Of a stretch of DNA of 64,000 nucleotides, positions 37,712-51,500 are shown piece by piece (positions within the stretch are counted from its first letter, which is position 1; each line of letters begins with the position of its first letter). The notes under the pieces were generated by a model that saw only the letters and a program-made list of their open reading frames with translations, was not told the origin of the DNA and did no database searches. Made by a program: the position numbers and the translations under genes. This DNA is from Zeus faber (taxonomy: Eukaryota; Chordata; Actinopteri; Zeiformes; Zeidae): positions 13,996,865 through 14,060,864 of the forward strand of contig OY482866.1 in the NCBI GenBank assembly GCA_960531495.1. The letters run 5' to 3'.

Positions 37712-40700
37712 TGTCGTTTTTGTGATATTTATCTGGGTTGTATATTTTGACGTTTTTGTGATATTTTTTGGAGTGGTATATTTTGACGTTTTTCGACATA
37801 GTATTGTATGTCGTTTTCGTGATATTTATCTGGGTTGTATATTTTGACGTTTTTGTGATATTTTTTGGAGTGGTATATTTTGACATTTTTCGACATAGTA
37901 TATAGTATGTCGTTTTTGTGATATTTTTTGGCGTTGTATTTTTTGACGTTTTTGTAATATTTTCGGAGTGGTATATTTTGACGTTTTTCGACATAGTATA
38001 GTATGTCGTTTTTGTGATATTTATCTGGGTTGTGTATTTTAACGTTTTTGTGATATTTTTCGGAGTGGTATATTTTGACGTTTTTCGACATAGTATATAG
38101 TATGTCGTTTTTGTGAAATTTATCTGGGTTGTGTATTTTAACATTTTTGTGATATTTTTTGGCGTTGTATTTTTTGACGTTTTTGTAATATTTTTCGGAG
38201 TGGTATATTTTGACGTTTTTCGACATAGTATAGTATGTCGTTTTTGTGATATTTTTTGGCGTTGTATATTTTGACGTTTTTCGACATAGTATAGTATGTC
38301 GTTTTTGGGATATTTTTTGGCGTTGTATATTTTGACGTTTTTCGACATAGTATAGTATGTCGTTTTTGTGAAATTTATCTGGGTTGTGTATTTTAACGTT
38401 TTTGTGATATTTTTGGGAGTTAGTATATTTTGACGTTTTTCGACATAGTATAGTATGTCGTTTTTGTGATATTTATCTGGGTTGTATATTTTGACGTTTT
38501 TGTGATATTTTTTGGAGTGGTATATTTTGACGTTTTTCGACATAGTATTGTATGTCGTTTTCGTGATATTTATCTGGGTTGTATATTTTGACGTTTTTGG
38601 GATATTTTTTGGCGTTGTATATTTTGAATATTTTCGACATAGTATAGTATGCCGTTTTTGTGAAATTTATCTGGGTTGTATATTTCGACTTTTTGTGATA
38701 TTTTTGGGAGTTAGTATATTTTGACGTTTTTCGACATAGTATAGTATGCCGTTTTTGTGAAATTTATCTGGGTTGTATATTTTGACTTTTTGTGATATTT
38801 TTTGGAGTTAGTATATTTTGACGTTTTTCGACATAGTATAGTATGTCGTTTTTGTGATATTTATCTGGGTTGTATATTTTGACGTTTTTGTGATATTTTT
38901 TGGAGTGGTATATTTTGACGTTTTTCGACATAGTATTGTATGTCGTTTTCGTGATATTTATCTGGGTTGTATATTTTGACGTTTTTGTGATATATTTTGG
39001 AGTGGTATATTTTGTCATTTTTCGACATAGTATATAGTATGTCGTTTTTGTGATATTTTTTGGCGTTGTATTTTTTGACGTTTTTGTAATATTTTTCGGA
39101 GTGGTATATTTTGACATTTTTCGACATAGTATAGTATGTCGTTTTTGTGATATTTTTTGGCGTTGTATTTTTTGACGTTTTTGTAATATTTTTCGGAGTG
39201 GTATATTTTGACGTTTTTCGACATAGTATAGTATATCGTTTTTGGGATATTTTTTGGCGTTGTATATTTTGACGTTTTTCGACATAGTATAGTATGTCGT
39301 TTTTGTGATATTTATCTGGGTTGTGTATTTTAACGTTTTTGTGATTTTTTTCGGAGTGGTATATTTTGACGTTTTTCGACATAGTATAGTATGTCGTTTT
39401 TGTGATATTTATCTGGGTTGTATATTTTGACGTTTTTGTGATATTTTTGGGCGTTGTATATTTTGACGTTTTTCGACATAGTATTGTATGTCGTTTTTGT
39501 GATATTTTTCGGAGTGGTATATTTTGACGTTTTTCGACATAGTATAGTATGTCGTTTTTGTGATATTTTTTGGCGTTGTATTTTTTTACGTTTTTCGACA
39601 AAGTATAGTATGTCGTTTTTGGGATATTTATCTGGGTGTGTATTTTAACGTTTTTGTGATATTTTTCGGAGTGGTATATTTTGACGTTTTTCGACATAGT
39701 ATAGTATGTCGTTTTTGTGAAATTTATCTGGGTTGTGTATTTTAACGTTTTTGTGATATTTTTGGGCGTTGCATATTTTGACGTTTTTCGACATAGTATA
39801 GTATGTCGTTTTTGTGATATTTTTTGGCGTTGTATATTTTGACGTTTTTCGACATAGTATAGTTTGTCGTTTTTGTGATATTTATCGCGGTTGTGTATTT
39901 TAACGTTTTTGTGATATTTTTCGGAGTGGTATATTTTGACGTTTTTCGACATAGTATAGTATGTCGTTTTTGTGAAATTTATCTGGGTTGTGTATTTTAA
40001 CGTTTTTGTGATATTTTTGGGCGTTGCATATTTTGACGTTTTTCGACATAGTATATAGTATGTCGTTTTTGTGATATTTTTTGGCGTTGTATATTTTGAC
40101 GTTTTTCGACATAGTATGGTTTGTCGTTTTTGTGATATTTATCTGGGTTGTGTATTTTAACGTTTTTGTGATATTTTTGGGCGTTGCATATTTTGACGTT
40201 TTTCGACAGTATTGTATGTCTTTTTTTTGATATTTTTTGGCGTTGTATTTTTTGACGTTTTTGTAATATTTTTCGAAGTGGTATATTTTGACATTTTTCG
40301 ACATAGTATAGTATGTCGTTTTTGTGATATTTATCTGGGTTGTATAATTTGTCGTTTTGGGATATTTTTGGAGTGGTATATTTTGACGTTTTTCGACATA
40401 GTATAGTATGTCGTTTTTGTGAAATTTATCTGGGTTGTGTATTTTAACGTTTTTGTGATATTTTTGGGCGTTGCATATTTTGACGTTTTTCTACATAGTA
40501 TAGTATGTCGTTTTTGGGATATTTTTTGGCGTTGTATATTTTAACGTTTTTAGACATAGTATAGTATGTCGTTTTTGTGACATTTTTTGGCGTTGTATAT
40601 TTTGACGTTTTTCGACATAGTATAGTATGTCGTTTTTGTGATATTTATCTGGGTTGTGTATTTTAACGTTTTTGTGACATTTTTGGGCGTTGTATATTTT

Positions 40701-43409
40701 GACGTTTTTCGACATAGTATTGTATGTTGTTTTTGTGATATTTTTTGGCGTTGTATTTTTTGACTTTTTTGTAATATTTTTCGGAGTGGTATATTTTGAC
40801 GTTTTTCGACATAGTATAGTATATCGTTTTTGGGATATTTTTTGGCGTTGTATATTTTGACGTTTTTCGCCATAGTATAGTATGTCGTTTTTGTGATATT
40901 TATCTGGGTTGTGTATTTTAACGTTTTTGTGATATTTTTCGGAGTGGTATATTTTGACGTTTTTCGACATAGTATAGTATGTCGTTTTTGTGAAATTTAT
41001 CTGGGTTGTGTATTTTAACATTTTTTTGATATTTTTGGGCGTTGTATATTTTGACGTTTTTCGACATAGTATTGTATGTCGTTTTTGTGATATTTTTTGG
41101 CGTTGTATTTTTTGACGTTTTTGTAATATTTTTCGGAGTGGTATATTTTGACGTTTTTCGACATAGTATAGTATGTCGTTTTTGTGATATTCATCTGGGT
41201 TGTATATTTTGACGTTTTTGTGATATTTTTTGGAGTGGTATATTTTGACGTTTTTCGACATAGTATAGTATGTCGTTTTTGTGAAATTTATCTGGGTTGT
41301 GTATTTTAACGTTTTTGTGATATTTTTTGGCGTTGTATATTTTGACGTTTTTCGCCATAGTATAGTATGTCGTTTTTGTGATATTTATCTGGGTTGTGTA
41401 TTTTAACGTTTTTGTGATATTTTTCGGAGTGGTATATTTTGACATTTTTCGACATAGTTTAGTATGTCGTTTTTGTGAAATTTATCTGGGTTGTGTATTT
41501 TAACATTTTTGTGATATTTTTGGGCGTTGTATATTTTGACGTTTTTCGACATAGTATTGTATGTCGTTTTTGTGATATTTTTTGGCGTTGTATTTTTTGA
41601 CGTTTTTCGACATAGTATAGTATGTCGTTTTTGTGAAATTTATCTGGGTTGTGTATTTTAACGTTTTTGTGATATTTTTTGGCGTTGTATATTTTGACGT
41701 TTTTCGCCATAGTATAGTATGTCGTTTTTGTGATATTTATCTGGGTTGTGTATTTTAACGTTTTTGTGATATTTTTCGGAGTGGTATATTTTGACATTTT
41801 TCGACATAGTTTAGTATGTCGTTTTTGTGAAATTTATCTGGGTTGTGTATTTTAACATTTTTGTGATATTTTTGGGCGTTGTATATTTTGACGTTTTTCG
41901 ACATAGTATTGTATGTCGTTTTCGTGATATTTATCTGGGTTGTATATTTTGACGTTTTTGTGATATTTTGTCGGAACGGTATATTTTGACGTTTTTCGAC
42001 ATAGTATAGTTTGACGTTTTTGTGATATTTTTTGGCGTTGTATTTTTTGACGTTTTTGTAATATTTTTCGGAGTGGTATATTTTGACGTTTTTCGACATA
42101 GTATAGTATGTCGTTTTTGTGATATTTATCTGGGTTGTGTATTTCAACGTTTTTGTGATATTTTTCGGAGTGGTATATTTTGACGTTTTTCGACATAGTA
42201 TAGTATGTCGTTTTTGTGAAATTTATCTGGGTTGTGTATTTTAACATTTTTGTGATATTTTTGGGCGTTGTATATTTTGACGTTTTTCGACATAGTATTG
42301 TATGTCGTTTTCGTGATATTTATCTGGGTTGTATATTTTGACGTTTTTGTGATATTTTGTCGGAACGGTATATTTTGACGTTTTTCGACATAGTATAGTT
42401 TGACGTTTTTGTGATATTTTTCAGAGTGGTATATTTTCACGCTTTTGTGATATTTTTCGGAGTGGTATATTTTGACGTTTTTCGACATAGTATTGTATGT
42501 CGTTTTTGTGATATTTTTTGGCGTTGTATTTTTTGACGTTTTTGTAATATTTTTCGGAGTGGTATATTTTGACGTTTTTCGACATAGTATAGTATGTCGT
42601 TTTTGTGATATTTATCTGGGTTGTGTATTTCAACGTTTTTGTGATATTTTTCGGAGTGGTATATTTTGACGTTTTTCGACATAGTATAGTATGTCGTTTT
42701 TGTGAAATTTATCTGGGTTGTGTATTTTAACATTTTTGTGATATTTTTGGGCGTTGTATATTTTGACGTTTTTCGACATAGTATTGAATGTCTTTTTTGT
42801 GATATTTTTTGGCGTTGTATTTTTTGACGTTTTTGTAATATTTTTCGGACTGGTATATTTTGACGTTTTTCGACATAGTATAGTATATCGTTTTTGGGAT
42901 ATTTTTTGGCGTTGTATATTTTGACGTTTTTCGCCATAGTATAGTATGTCGTTTTTGTGATATTTATCTGGGTTGTGTATTTTAACGTTTTTGTGATATT
43001 TTTCGGAGTGGTATATTTTGACATTTTTCGACATAGTATAGTATGTCGTTTTTGTGAAATTTATCTGGGTTGTGTATTTTAACATTTTTGTGATATTTTT
43101 GGGCGTTGTATATTTTGACGTTTTTCGACATAGTATTGTATGTCGTTTTTGTGATATTTATCTGGGTTGTATATTTTGACGTTTTTGTGATATTTTTTGG
43201 AGTGGTATATTTTGACGTTTTTCGACATAGTATTGTATGTCGTTTTCGTGATATTTATCTGGGTTGTATATTTTGACGTTTTTGTGATATTTTTTGGAGT
43301 GGTATATTTTGACATTTTTCGACATAGTATATAGTATGTCGTTTTTGTGATATTTTTTGGCGTTGTATTTTTTGACGTTTTTGTAATATTTTTCGGAGTG
43401 GTATATTTT
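37712..43409 (+). repeat. Long higher-order block C, first copy
   Basis: This block matches 51852-57549 at a constant offset of 14,140 with no length change that I could find. Both copies share private variants not seen in the related 27-30 kb copies, such as TATATTTTAACG before the TTTAGACATAG dyad at about 40541 and 54681. It is probably one of the most recent long duplications in the window. Confidence 0.86.
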
Positions 43410-44019
43410 GACGTTTTTCGACATAGTATAGTATATCGTTTTTGGGATATTTTTTGGCGTTGTATATTTTGACGTTTTTCGACATAGTATAGTATGTCGT
43501 TTTTGTGATATTTATCTGGGTTGTGTATTTTAACGTTTTTGTGATTTTTTTCGGAGTGGTATATTTTGACGTTTTTCGACATAGTATAGTATGTCGTTTT
43601 TGTGATATTTATCTGGGTTGTGTATTTTAACATTTTTGTGATATTTTTGGGCGTTGTATATTTTGACGTTTTTCGACATAGTATTGTATGTCGTTTTTGT
43701 GATATTTTTCGGAGTGGTATATTTTGACGTTTTTCGACATAGTATAGTATATCGTTTTTGGGATATTTTTTGGCGTTGTATATTTTGACGTTTTTCGACA
43801 TAGTATAGTATGTCGTTTTTGTGATATTTATCTGGGTTGTGTATTTTAACGTTTTTGTGATTTTTTTCGGAGTGGTATATTTTGACGTTTTTCGACATAG
43901 TATAGTATGTCGTTTTTGTGATATTTATCTGGGTTGTGTATTTTAACATTTTTGTGATATTTTTGGGCGTTGTATATTTTGACGTTTTTCGACATAGTAT
44001 TGTATGTCGTTTTTGTGAT
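43388..44019 (+). repeat. 316-bp tandem duplication
   Basis: Two copies lie at about 43388-43703 and 43704-44019. The offset of 316 equals four M61 plus two M36. The equivalent place in the first copy of block D (near 35.1-35.4 kb) has one copy only, so the duplication happened after the blocks separated. Confidence 0.82.
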
Positions 44020-44879
44020 ATTTTTCGGAGTGGTATATTTTGACGTTTTTCGACATAGTATAGTATGTCGTTTTTGTGATATTTTTTGGCGTTGTATTTT
44101 TTTACGTTTTTCGACAAAGTATAGTATGTCGTTTTTGTGATATTTATCTGGGTTGTGTATTTTAACGTTTTTGTGATATTTTTCGGAGTGGTATATTTTG
44201 ACGTTTTTCGACATAGTATAGTATGTCGTTTTTGTGAAATTTATCTGGGTTGTGTATTTTAACGTTTTTGTGATATTTTTGGGCGTTGCATATTTTGACG
44301 TTTTTCGACATAGTATAGTATGTCGTTTTTGTGATATTTTTTGGCGTTGTATATTTTGACGTTTTTCGACATAGTATAGTTTGTCGTTTTTGTGATATTT
44401 TTCGGAGTGGTATATTTTGACGTTTTTCGACATAGTATAGTATGTCGTTTTTGTGAAATTTATCTGGGTTGTGTATTTTAACGTTTTTGTGATATTTTTG
44501 GGCGTTGCATATTTTGACGTTTTTCGACATAGTATAGTATGTCGTTTTTGTGATATTTTTTGGCGTTGTATATTTTGACGTTTTTCGACATAGTATGGTT
44601 TGTCGTTTTTGTGATATTTATCTGGGTTGTGTATTTTAACGTTTTTGTGATATTTTTGGGCGTTGCATATTTTGATGTTTTTCGACAGTATTGTATGTCT
44701 TTTTTTTTATATTTTTTGGCGTTGTATTTTTTGACGTTTTTGTAATATTTTTCGGAGTGGTATATTTTGACATTTTTCGACATAGTATAGTATGTCGTTT
44801 TTGTGATATTTATCTGGGTTGTATAATTTGTCGTTTTGGGATATTTTTCGGAGTGGTATATTTTGACGTTTTTCGACAT

Positions 44880-45118
44880 AGTATAGTATGTCGTTGTTGT
44901 GATATTTATCTAGGATGTGTGTTTTAACGTTTTCGTGTTATTTTTTGGAGTGGTATATTTTGACGTTTTTCGACATAGTATAGTATATCGTTTTTGTCAT
45001 ATTTTTTGGCGTTGTGTATTTTGACGTTTTTCAACATAGTATAGTATGTCGTTTTTGTGATAATTGTCTGGGTTGTATATTTTGACGTTTTTGTGATATT
45101 TTTTGGAGTGGTATATTT
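44880..45118 (+). repeat. Diverged island inside the core, copy 2
   Basis: This copy of 36222-36460 lies at an offset of 8,658. To its right the two copies part near 45138 and 36480, so the island marks the edge of a long duplication. Confidence 0.83.
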
Positions 45119-45540
45119 TGACGTTTTTCGACATAGTATAGTATGTCGTTTTTGTGATATTTATCTGGGTTGTATATTTTGACGTTTTTGTGATATTTTT
45201 TCGGAGTGGTATATTTTGACGTTTTTCGACATAGTATAGTATGTCGTTTTTGTGAAATTTATCTGGGTTGTGTATTTTAACGTTTTTGTGATATTTTTGG
45301 GCGTTGTATATTTTGACGTTTTTCGACATAGTATTTTATGTCGTTTTATGTGATAGTTATCTGGGTTGTATATTTTGAAGTTTTTGTGATATTTTTTGGA
45401 GTGGTATATTTTGACGTTTTTCGACATAGTATAGTATGTCGTTTTTGTGAAATTTATCTGGGTTGTGTATTTAAACGTTTTTGTGATATTTTTGGGCGTT
45501 GTATATTTTGACGTTTTTCGACATAGTATTGTATGTCGTT

Positions 45541-48500
45541 TTTGTGATATTTTTCGGAGTGGTATATTTTGACGTTTTTCGACATAGTGTTGTATGTCGT
45601 TTTCGTGATATTTATCTGGGTTGTATATTTTGACGTTTTTGTGATATTTTTTGGAGTGGTATATTTTGACGTTTTTCGACATAGTATTGTATGTCGTTTT
45701 CGTGATATTTATCTGGGTTGTATATTTTGACGTTTTTGTGATATTTTTTGGAGTGGTATATTTTGACGTTTTTCGACATAGTATAGTATGTCGTTTTTGT
45801 GATATTTATCTGGGTTGTGTATTTTAACGTTTTTGTGATATTTTTGGGCGTTGCATATTTTGACGTTTTTCGACAGTATTGTATGTCTTTTTTTTGATAT
45901 TTTTTGGCGTTGTATTTTTTGACGTTTTTGTAATATTTTTTGGAGTGGTATATTTTTACATTTTTCGACATAGTATATAGTATGTCGTTTTTGTGATATT
46001 TATCTGGGTTGTGTATTTTAACATTTTTGTGATATTTTTGGGCGTGGTATATTTTGACGTTTTTCGACAAAGTATAGTATGTCGTTTTTGGGATATTTAT
46101 CTGGGTTGTGTATTTTAACGTTTTTGTGATATTTTTCGGAGTGGTATATGTTGACGTTTTTCGACATAGTATTGTATGTCGTTTTTGTGATATTTTTTGG
46201 CGTTGTATTTTTTGACGTTTTTGTAATATTTTTCGGAGTGGTATATTTTGACGTTTTTCGACATAGTATAGTATGTCGTTTTTGGGATATTTTTGGGCGT
46301 TGTATATTTTGACGTTTTTCGACATAGTATAGTATGTCGTTTTTGTGATATTTATCTGGGTTGTGTATTTTAACGTTTTTGTGATATTTTTCGGAGTGGT
46401 ATATTTTGAAGTTTTTCGACATAGTATAGTATGTCGTTTTTGTGATAATTATCTGGGTTGTGTATTTTAACGTTTTTGTGATTTTTTTCTGAGTGGTATA
46501 TTTTGACGTTTTTCGACATAGTATAGTATGTCGTTTTTGTGAAATTTATCTGGGTTGTGTATTTTAACATTTTTGTGATATTTTTAGGCGTTGTATATTT
46601 TGACGTTTTTCGACATAGTATAGTATGTCGTTTTTGTGATATTTTTTGGCGTTGTATTTTTTGACGTTTTTGTAATATTTTTCGGAGTGGTATATTTTGA
46701 CGTTTTTCGACATAGTATAGTATGTCGTTTTTGTGATATTTTTTGGCGTTGTATATTTTGACGTTTTTCGACATAGTATTGTATGTCGCTTTTGTGATAT
46801 TTTTTGGCGTTGTATTTTTTGACGTTTTTCGACGTAGTATAGTATGTCGTTTTTTGTGATAGTTATCTTGGTTGTATATTTTGACGTTTTTGTGATATTT
46901 TTTGGAGTGGTATATTTTGACATTTTTCGACATAGTATTGTATGTCGTTTTTGTGATATTTTTTGGCGTTGTATTTTTTGACGTTTTTGTAATATTTTTC
47001 GGAGTGGTATATTTTGACGTTTTTCGACATAGTATAGTATGTCGTTTTTGTGATATTTTTTGGCGTTGTATTTTTTGACGTTTTTGTAATATTTTTCGGA
47101 GTGGTATATTTTGACGTTTTTCGACATAGTATAGTATATCGTTTTTGGGATATTTTTTGGCGTTGTATATTTTGACGTTTTTCGACATAGTATAGTATGT
47201 CGTTTTTGTGATATTTATCTGGGTTGTGTATTTTAACATTTTTGTGATATTTTTGGGCGTTGTATATTTTGACGTTTTTCGACATAGTATTGTATGTCGT
47301 TTTTGTGATATTTTTCGGAGTGGTATATTTTGACGTTTTTCGACATAGTATAGTATGTCGTTTTTGTGATATTTTTTGGCGTTGTATTTTTTTACGTTTT
47401 TCGACAAAGTATAGTATGTCGTTTTTGTGATATTTATCTGGGTTGTGTATTTTAACATTTTTGTGATATTTTTCGGAGTGGTATATTTTGACGTTTTTCG
47501 ACATAGTATAGTATGTCGTTTTTGTGAAATTTATCTGGGTTGTGTATTTTAACGTTTTTGTGATATTTTTGGGCGTTGCATATTTTGACGTTTTTCGACA
47601 TAGTATAGTATGTCGTTTTTGTGATATTTTTTGGCGTTGTATATTTTGACGTTTTTCGACATAGTATGGTTTGTCGTTTTTGTGATATTTATCTGGGTTG
47701 TGTATTTTAACGTTTTTGTGATATTTTTGGGCGTTGCATATTTTGACGTTTTTCGACAGTATTGTATGTCTTTTTTTTGATATTTTTTGGCGTTGTATTT
47801 TTTGACGTTTTTGTAATATTTTTCGGAGTGGTATATTTTGACATTTTTCGACATAGTATAGTATGTCGTTTTTGTGATATTTATCTGGGTTGTATAATTT
47901 GTCGTTTTGGGATATTTTTCGGAGTGGTATATTTTGACGTTTTTCGACATAGTATAGTATGTCGTTTTTGGGATATTTTTTGGCGTTGTATATTTTGACG
48001 TTTTTAGACATAGTATAGTATGTCGTTTTTGTGATATTTATCTGGGTTGTGTATTTTAACGTTTTTGTGATATTTTTCGGAGTGGTATATTTTGACGTTT
48101 TTCGACATAGTATAGTATGTCGTTTTTGTGATATTTATCTGGGTTGTGTATTTTAACGTTTTTGTGATATTTTTCGGAGTGGTATATTTTGACGTTTTTC
48201 GACATAGTATAGTATGTGGTTTTTGTGAAATTTATCTGGGTTGTGTATTTTAACGTTTTTGTGATATTTTTTGGTGTGGTATATTTTGACGTTTTTAGAC
48301 ATAGTATAGTATGTCGTTTTTGTGACATTTTTTGGCGTTGTATATTTTGACGTTTTTCGACATAGTATAGTATGTCGTTTTTGTGATATTTATCTGGGTT
48401 GTGTATTTTAACGTTTTTGTGACATTTTTGGGCGTTGTATATTTTGACGTTTTTCGACATAGTATTGTATGTCGTTTTTGTGATATTTTTTGGCGTTGTA

Positions 48501-51500
48501 TTTTTTGACGTTTTTGTAATATTTTTCGGAGTGGTATATTTTGACGTTTTTCGACATAGTATAGTATATCGTTTTTGGGATATTTTTTGGCGTTGTATAT
48601 TTTGACGTTTTTCGACATAGTATAGTATGTCGTTTTTGTGATAGTTATCTGGGTTGTGTATTTTAACGTTTTTGTGATATTTTTCGGAGTGGTATATTTT
48701 GACGTTTTTCGACATAGTATAGTATGTCGTTTTTGTGATATTTATCTGGGTTGTGTATTTTAACGTTTTTGTAATATTTTTCGGACTGGTATATTTTGAC
48801 GTTTTTCGCCATAGTATACTATGTCGTTTTTGTGATATTTATCTGGGTTGTGTATTTTAACGTTTTTGTGATATTTTTCGGAGTGGTATATTTTGACGTT
48901 TTTCGACATAGTATAGTATGTCGTTTTTGTGAAATTTATCTGGGTTGTGTATGTTAACATTTTTTTGATATTTTTGGGCGTTGTATATTTTGACGTTTTT
49001 CGACATAGTATTGTATGTCGTTTTCGTGATATTTATCTGGGTTGTATATTTTGACGTTTTTGTGATATTTTGTCGGAACGGTATATTTTGACGTTTTTCG
49101 ACATAGTATAGTTTGACGTTTTTGTGATATTTTTCAGAGTGGTATATTTTCACGCTTTTGTGATATTTTTCGGAGTGGTATATTTTGACGTTTTTCGACA
49201 TAGTATTGTATGTCGTTTTTGTGATATTTTTTGGCGTTGTATTTTTTGACGTTTTTGTAATATTTTTCGGAGTGGTATATTTTGACGTTTTTCGACATAG
49301 TATAGTATGTCGTTTTTGTGATATTCATCTGGGTTGTATATTTTGACGTTTTTGTGATATTTTTTGGAGTGGTATATTTTGACGTTTTTCGACATGGTAT
49401 AGTATGTCGTTTTTGAAATATTTTCTTGGGTTGTATATTTTGACGTTTTTCGACATAGTATTGTATGTCGTTTTTGTGATATTTTTTGGCGTTGTATTTT
49501 TTGACGTTTTTCGACATAGTATAGTATGTCGTTTTTGTGAAATTTATCTGGGTTGTGTATTTTAACGTTTTTGTGATATTTTTTGGCGTTGTATATTTTG
49601 ACGTTTTTCGACATAGTAAAGTATGTCGTTTTTGTGATATTTTTTGGCGTTGTATTTTTTGACGTTTTTGTAATATTTTTCGGAGTGGTATTTTTTGACG
49701 TTTTTCGACATAGTATAGTATGTCGTTTTTGTGATATTTTTTGGCGTTGTATTTTTTGACGTTTTTGGAATATTTTTCGGAGTGGTATATTTTGACGTTT
49801 TTCGACATAGTATAGTATGTCGTTTTTGTGATATTTATCTGGGTTGTGTATTTCAACGTTTTTGTGATATTTTTCGGAGTGGTATATTTTGACGTTTTTC
49901 GACGTAGTATAGTATGCCGTTTTTGTGAAATTTATCTGGGTTGTATATTTTGACGTTTTTGTGATTTTTTTTGGAGTGGTATATTTTGACGTTTTTCGAC
50001 ATAGTATAGTATGTCGTTTTTGTGATATTTATCTGGGTTGTATATTTTGACGTTTTTGTGATATTTTTTGGCGTTGTATTTTTTGACGTTTTTGTAATAT
50101 TTTTCGGAGTGGTATATTTTGACGTTTTTCGACATAGTATTGTATGTCGTTTTCGTGATATTTATCTGGGTTGTATATTTTGACGTTTTTGTGATATTTT
50201 TTGGAGTGGTATATTTTGACATTTTTCGACATAGTATAGTATGTCGTTTTTGTGATATTTTTTGGCGTTGTATTTTTTGACGTTTTTGTAATATTTTTCG
50301 GACTGGTATATTTTGACGTTTTTCGCCATAGTATACTATGTCGTTTTTGTGATATTTATCTGGGTTGTGTATTTTAACGTTTTTGTGATATTTTTCGGAG
50401 TGGTATATTTTGACGTTTTTCGACATAGTATAGTATGTCGTTTTTGTGAAATTTATCTGGGTTGTGTATGTTAACATTTTTTTGATATTTTTGGGCGTTG
50501 TATATTTTGACGTTTTTCGACATAGTATTGTATGTCGTTTTCGTGATATTTATCTGGGTTGTATATTTTGACGTTTTTGTGATATTTTGTCGGAACGGTA
50601 TATTTTGACGTTTTTCGACATAGTATAGTTTGACGTTTTTGTGATATTTTTCAGAGTGGTATATTTTCACGCTTTTGTGATATTTTTCGGAGTGGTATAT
50701 TTTGACGTTTTTCGACATAGTATTGTATGTCGTTTTTGTGATATTTTTTGGCGTTGTATTTTTTGACGTTTTTGTAATATTTTTCGGAGTGGTATATTTT
50801 GACGTTTTTCGACATAGTATAGTATGTCTTTTTTGTGATATTTTTTGGCGTTGTATTTTTTGACGTTTTTGTAATATTTTTCGGAGTGGTATATTTTGAC
50901 GTTTTTCGACATAGTATTGTATGTCGTTTTTGTGATATTCATCTGGGTTGTATATTTTGACGTTTTTCGACATAGTATTGTATGTCGTTTTCGTGATATT
51001 TATCTGGGTTGTATATTTTGACGTTTTTGTGATATTTTGTCGGAACGGTATATTTTTACGTTTTTCGACATAGTATAGTATGTCGTATTTGTGATATTTG
51101 TCTGGGTTGTATATTTAGATGTTTTTGTGATATTTTTTGGAGTGGTATATTTTCACGCTTTTGTGATATTTTTCGGAGTGGTATATTTTGACGTTTTTCG
51201 AAATAGTATAGTATGTCGTTTTTGTGAAATTTATCTGGGTTGTGTATTTTAACGTTTTTGTGATATTTTTGGGCGTTGTATATTTTGACGTTTTTCGACA
51301 TAGTATTTTATGTCGTTTTATGTGATAGTTATCTGGGTTGTATATTTTGAAGTTTTTGTGATATTTTTTGGAGTGGTATATTTTGACGTTTTTCGACATA
51401 GTATAGTATGTCGTTTTTGGGATATTTTTTGGCGTTGTATATTTTGACGTTTTTCGACATAGTATAGTATGTCGTTTTTGGGATATTTATCTGGGTGTGT

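Larger units (their letters stand above)
38484..45136 (+). repeat. Long higher-order block D, second copy
   Basis: This is the counterpart of 30045-36478. It differs by a 97-bp loss near 42.0 kb and a 316-bp local tandem duplication at 43388-44019. Confidence 0.82.
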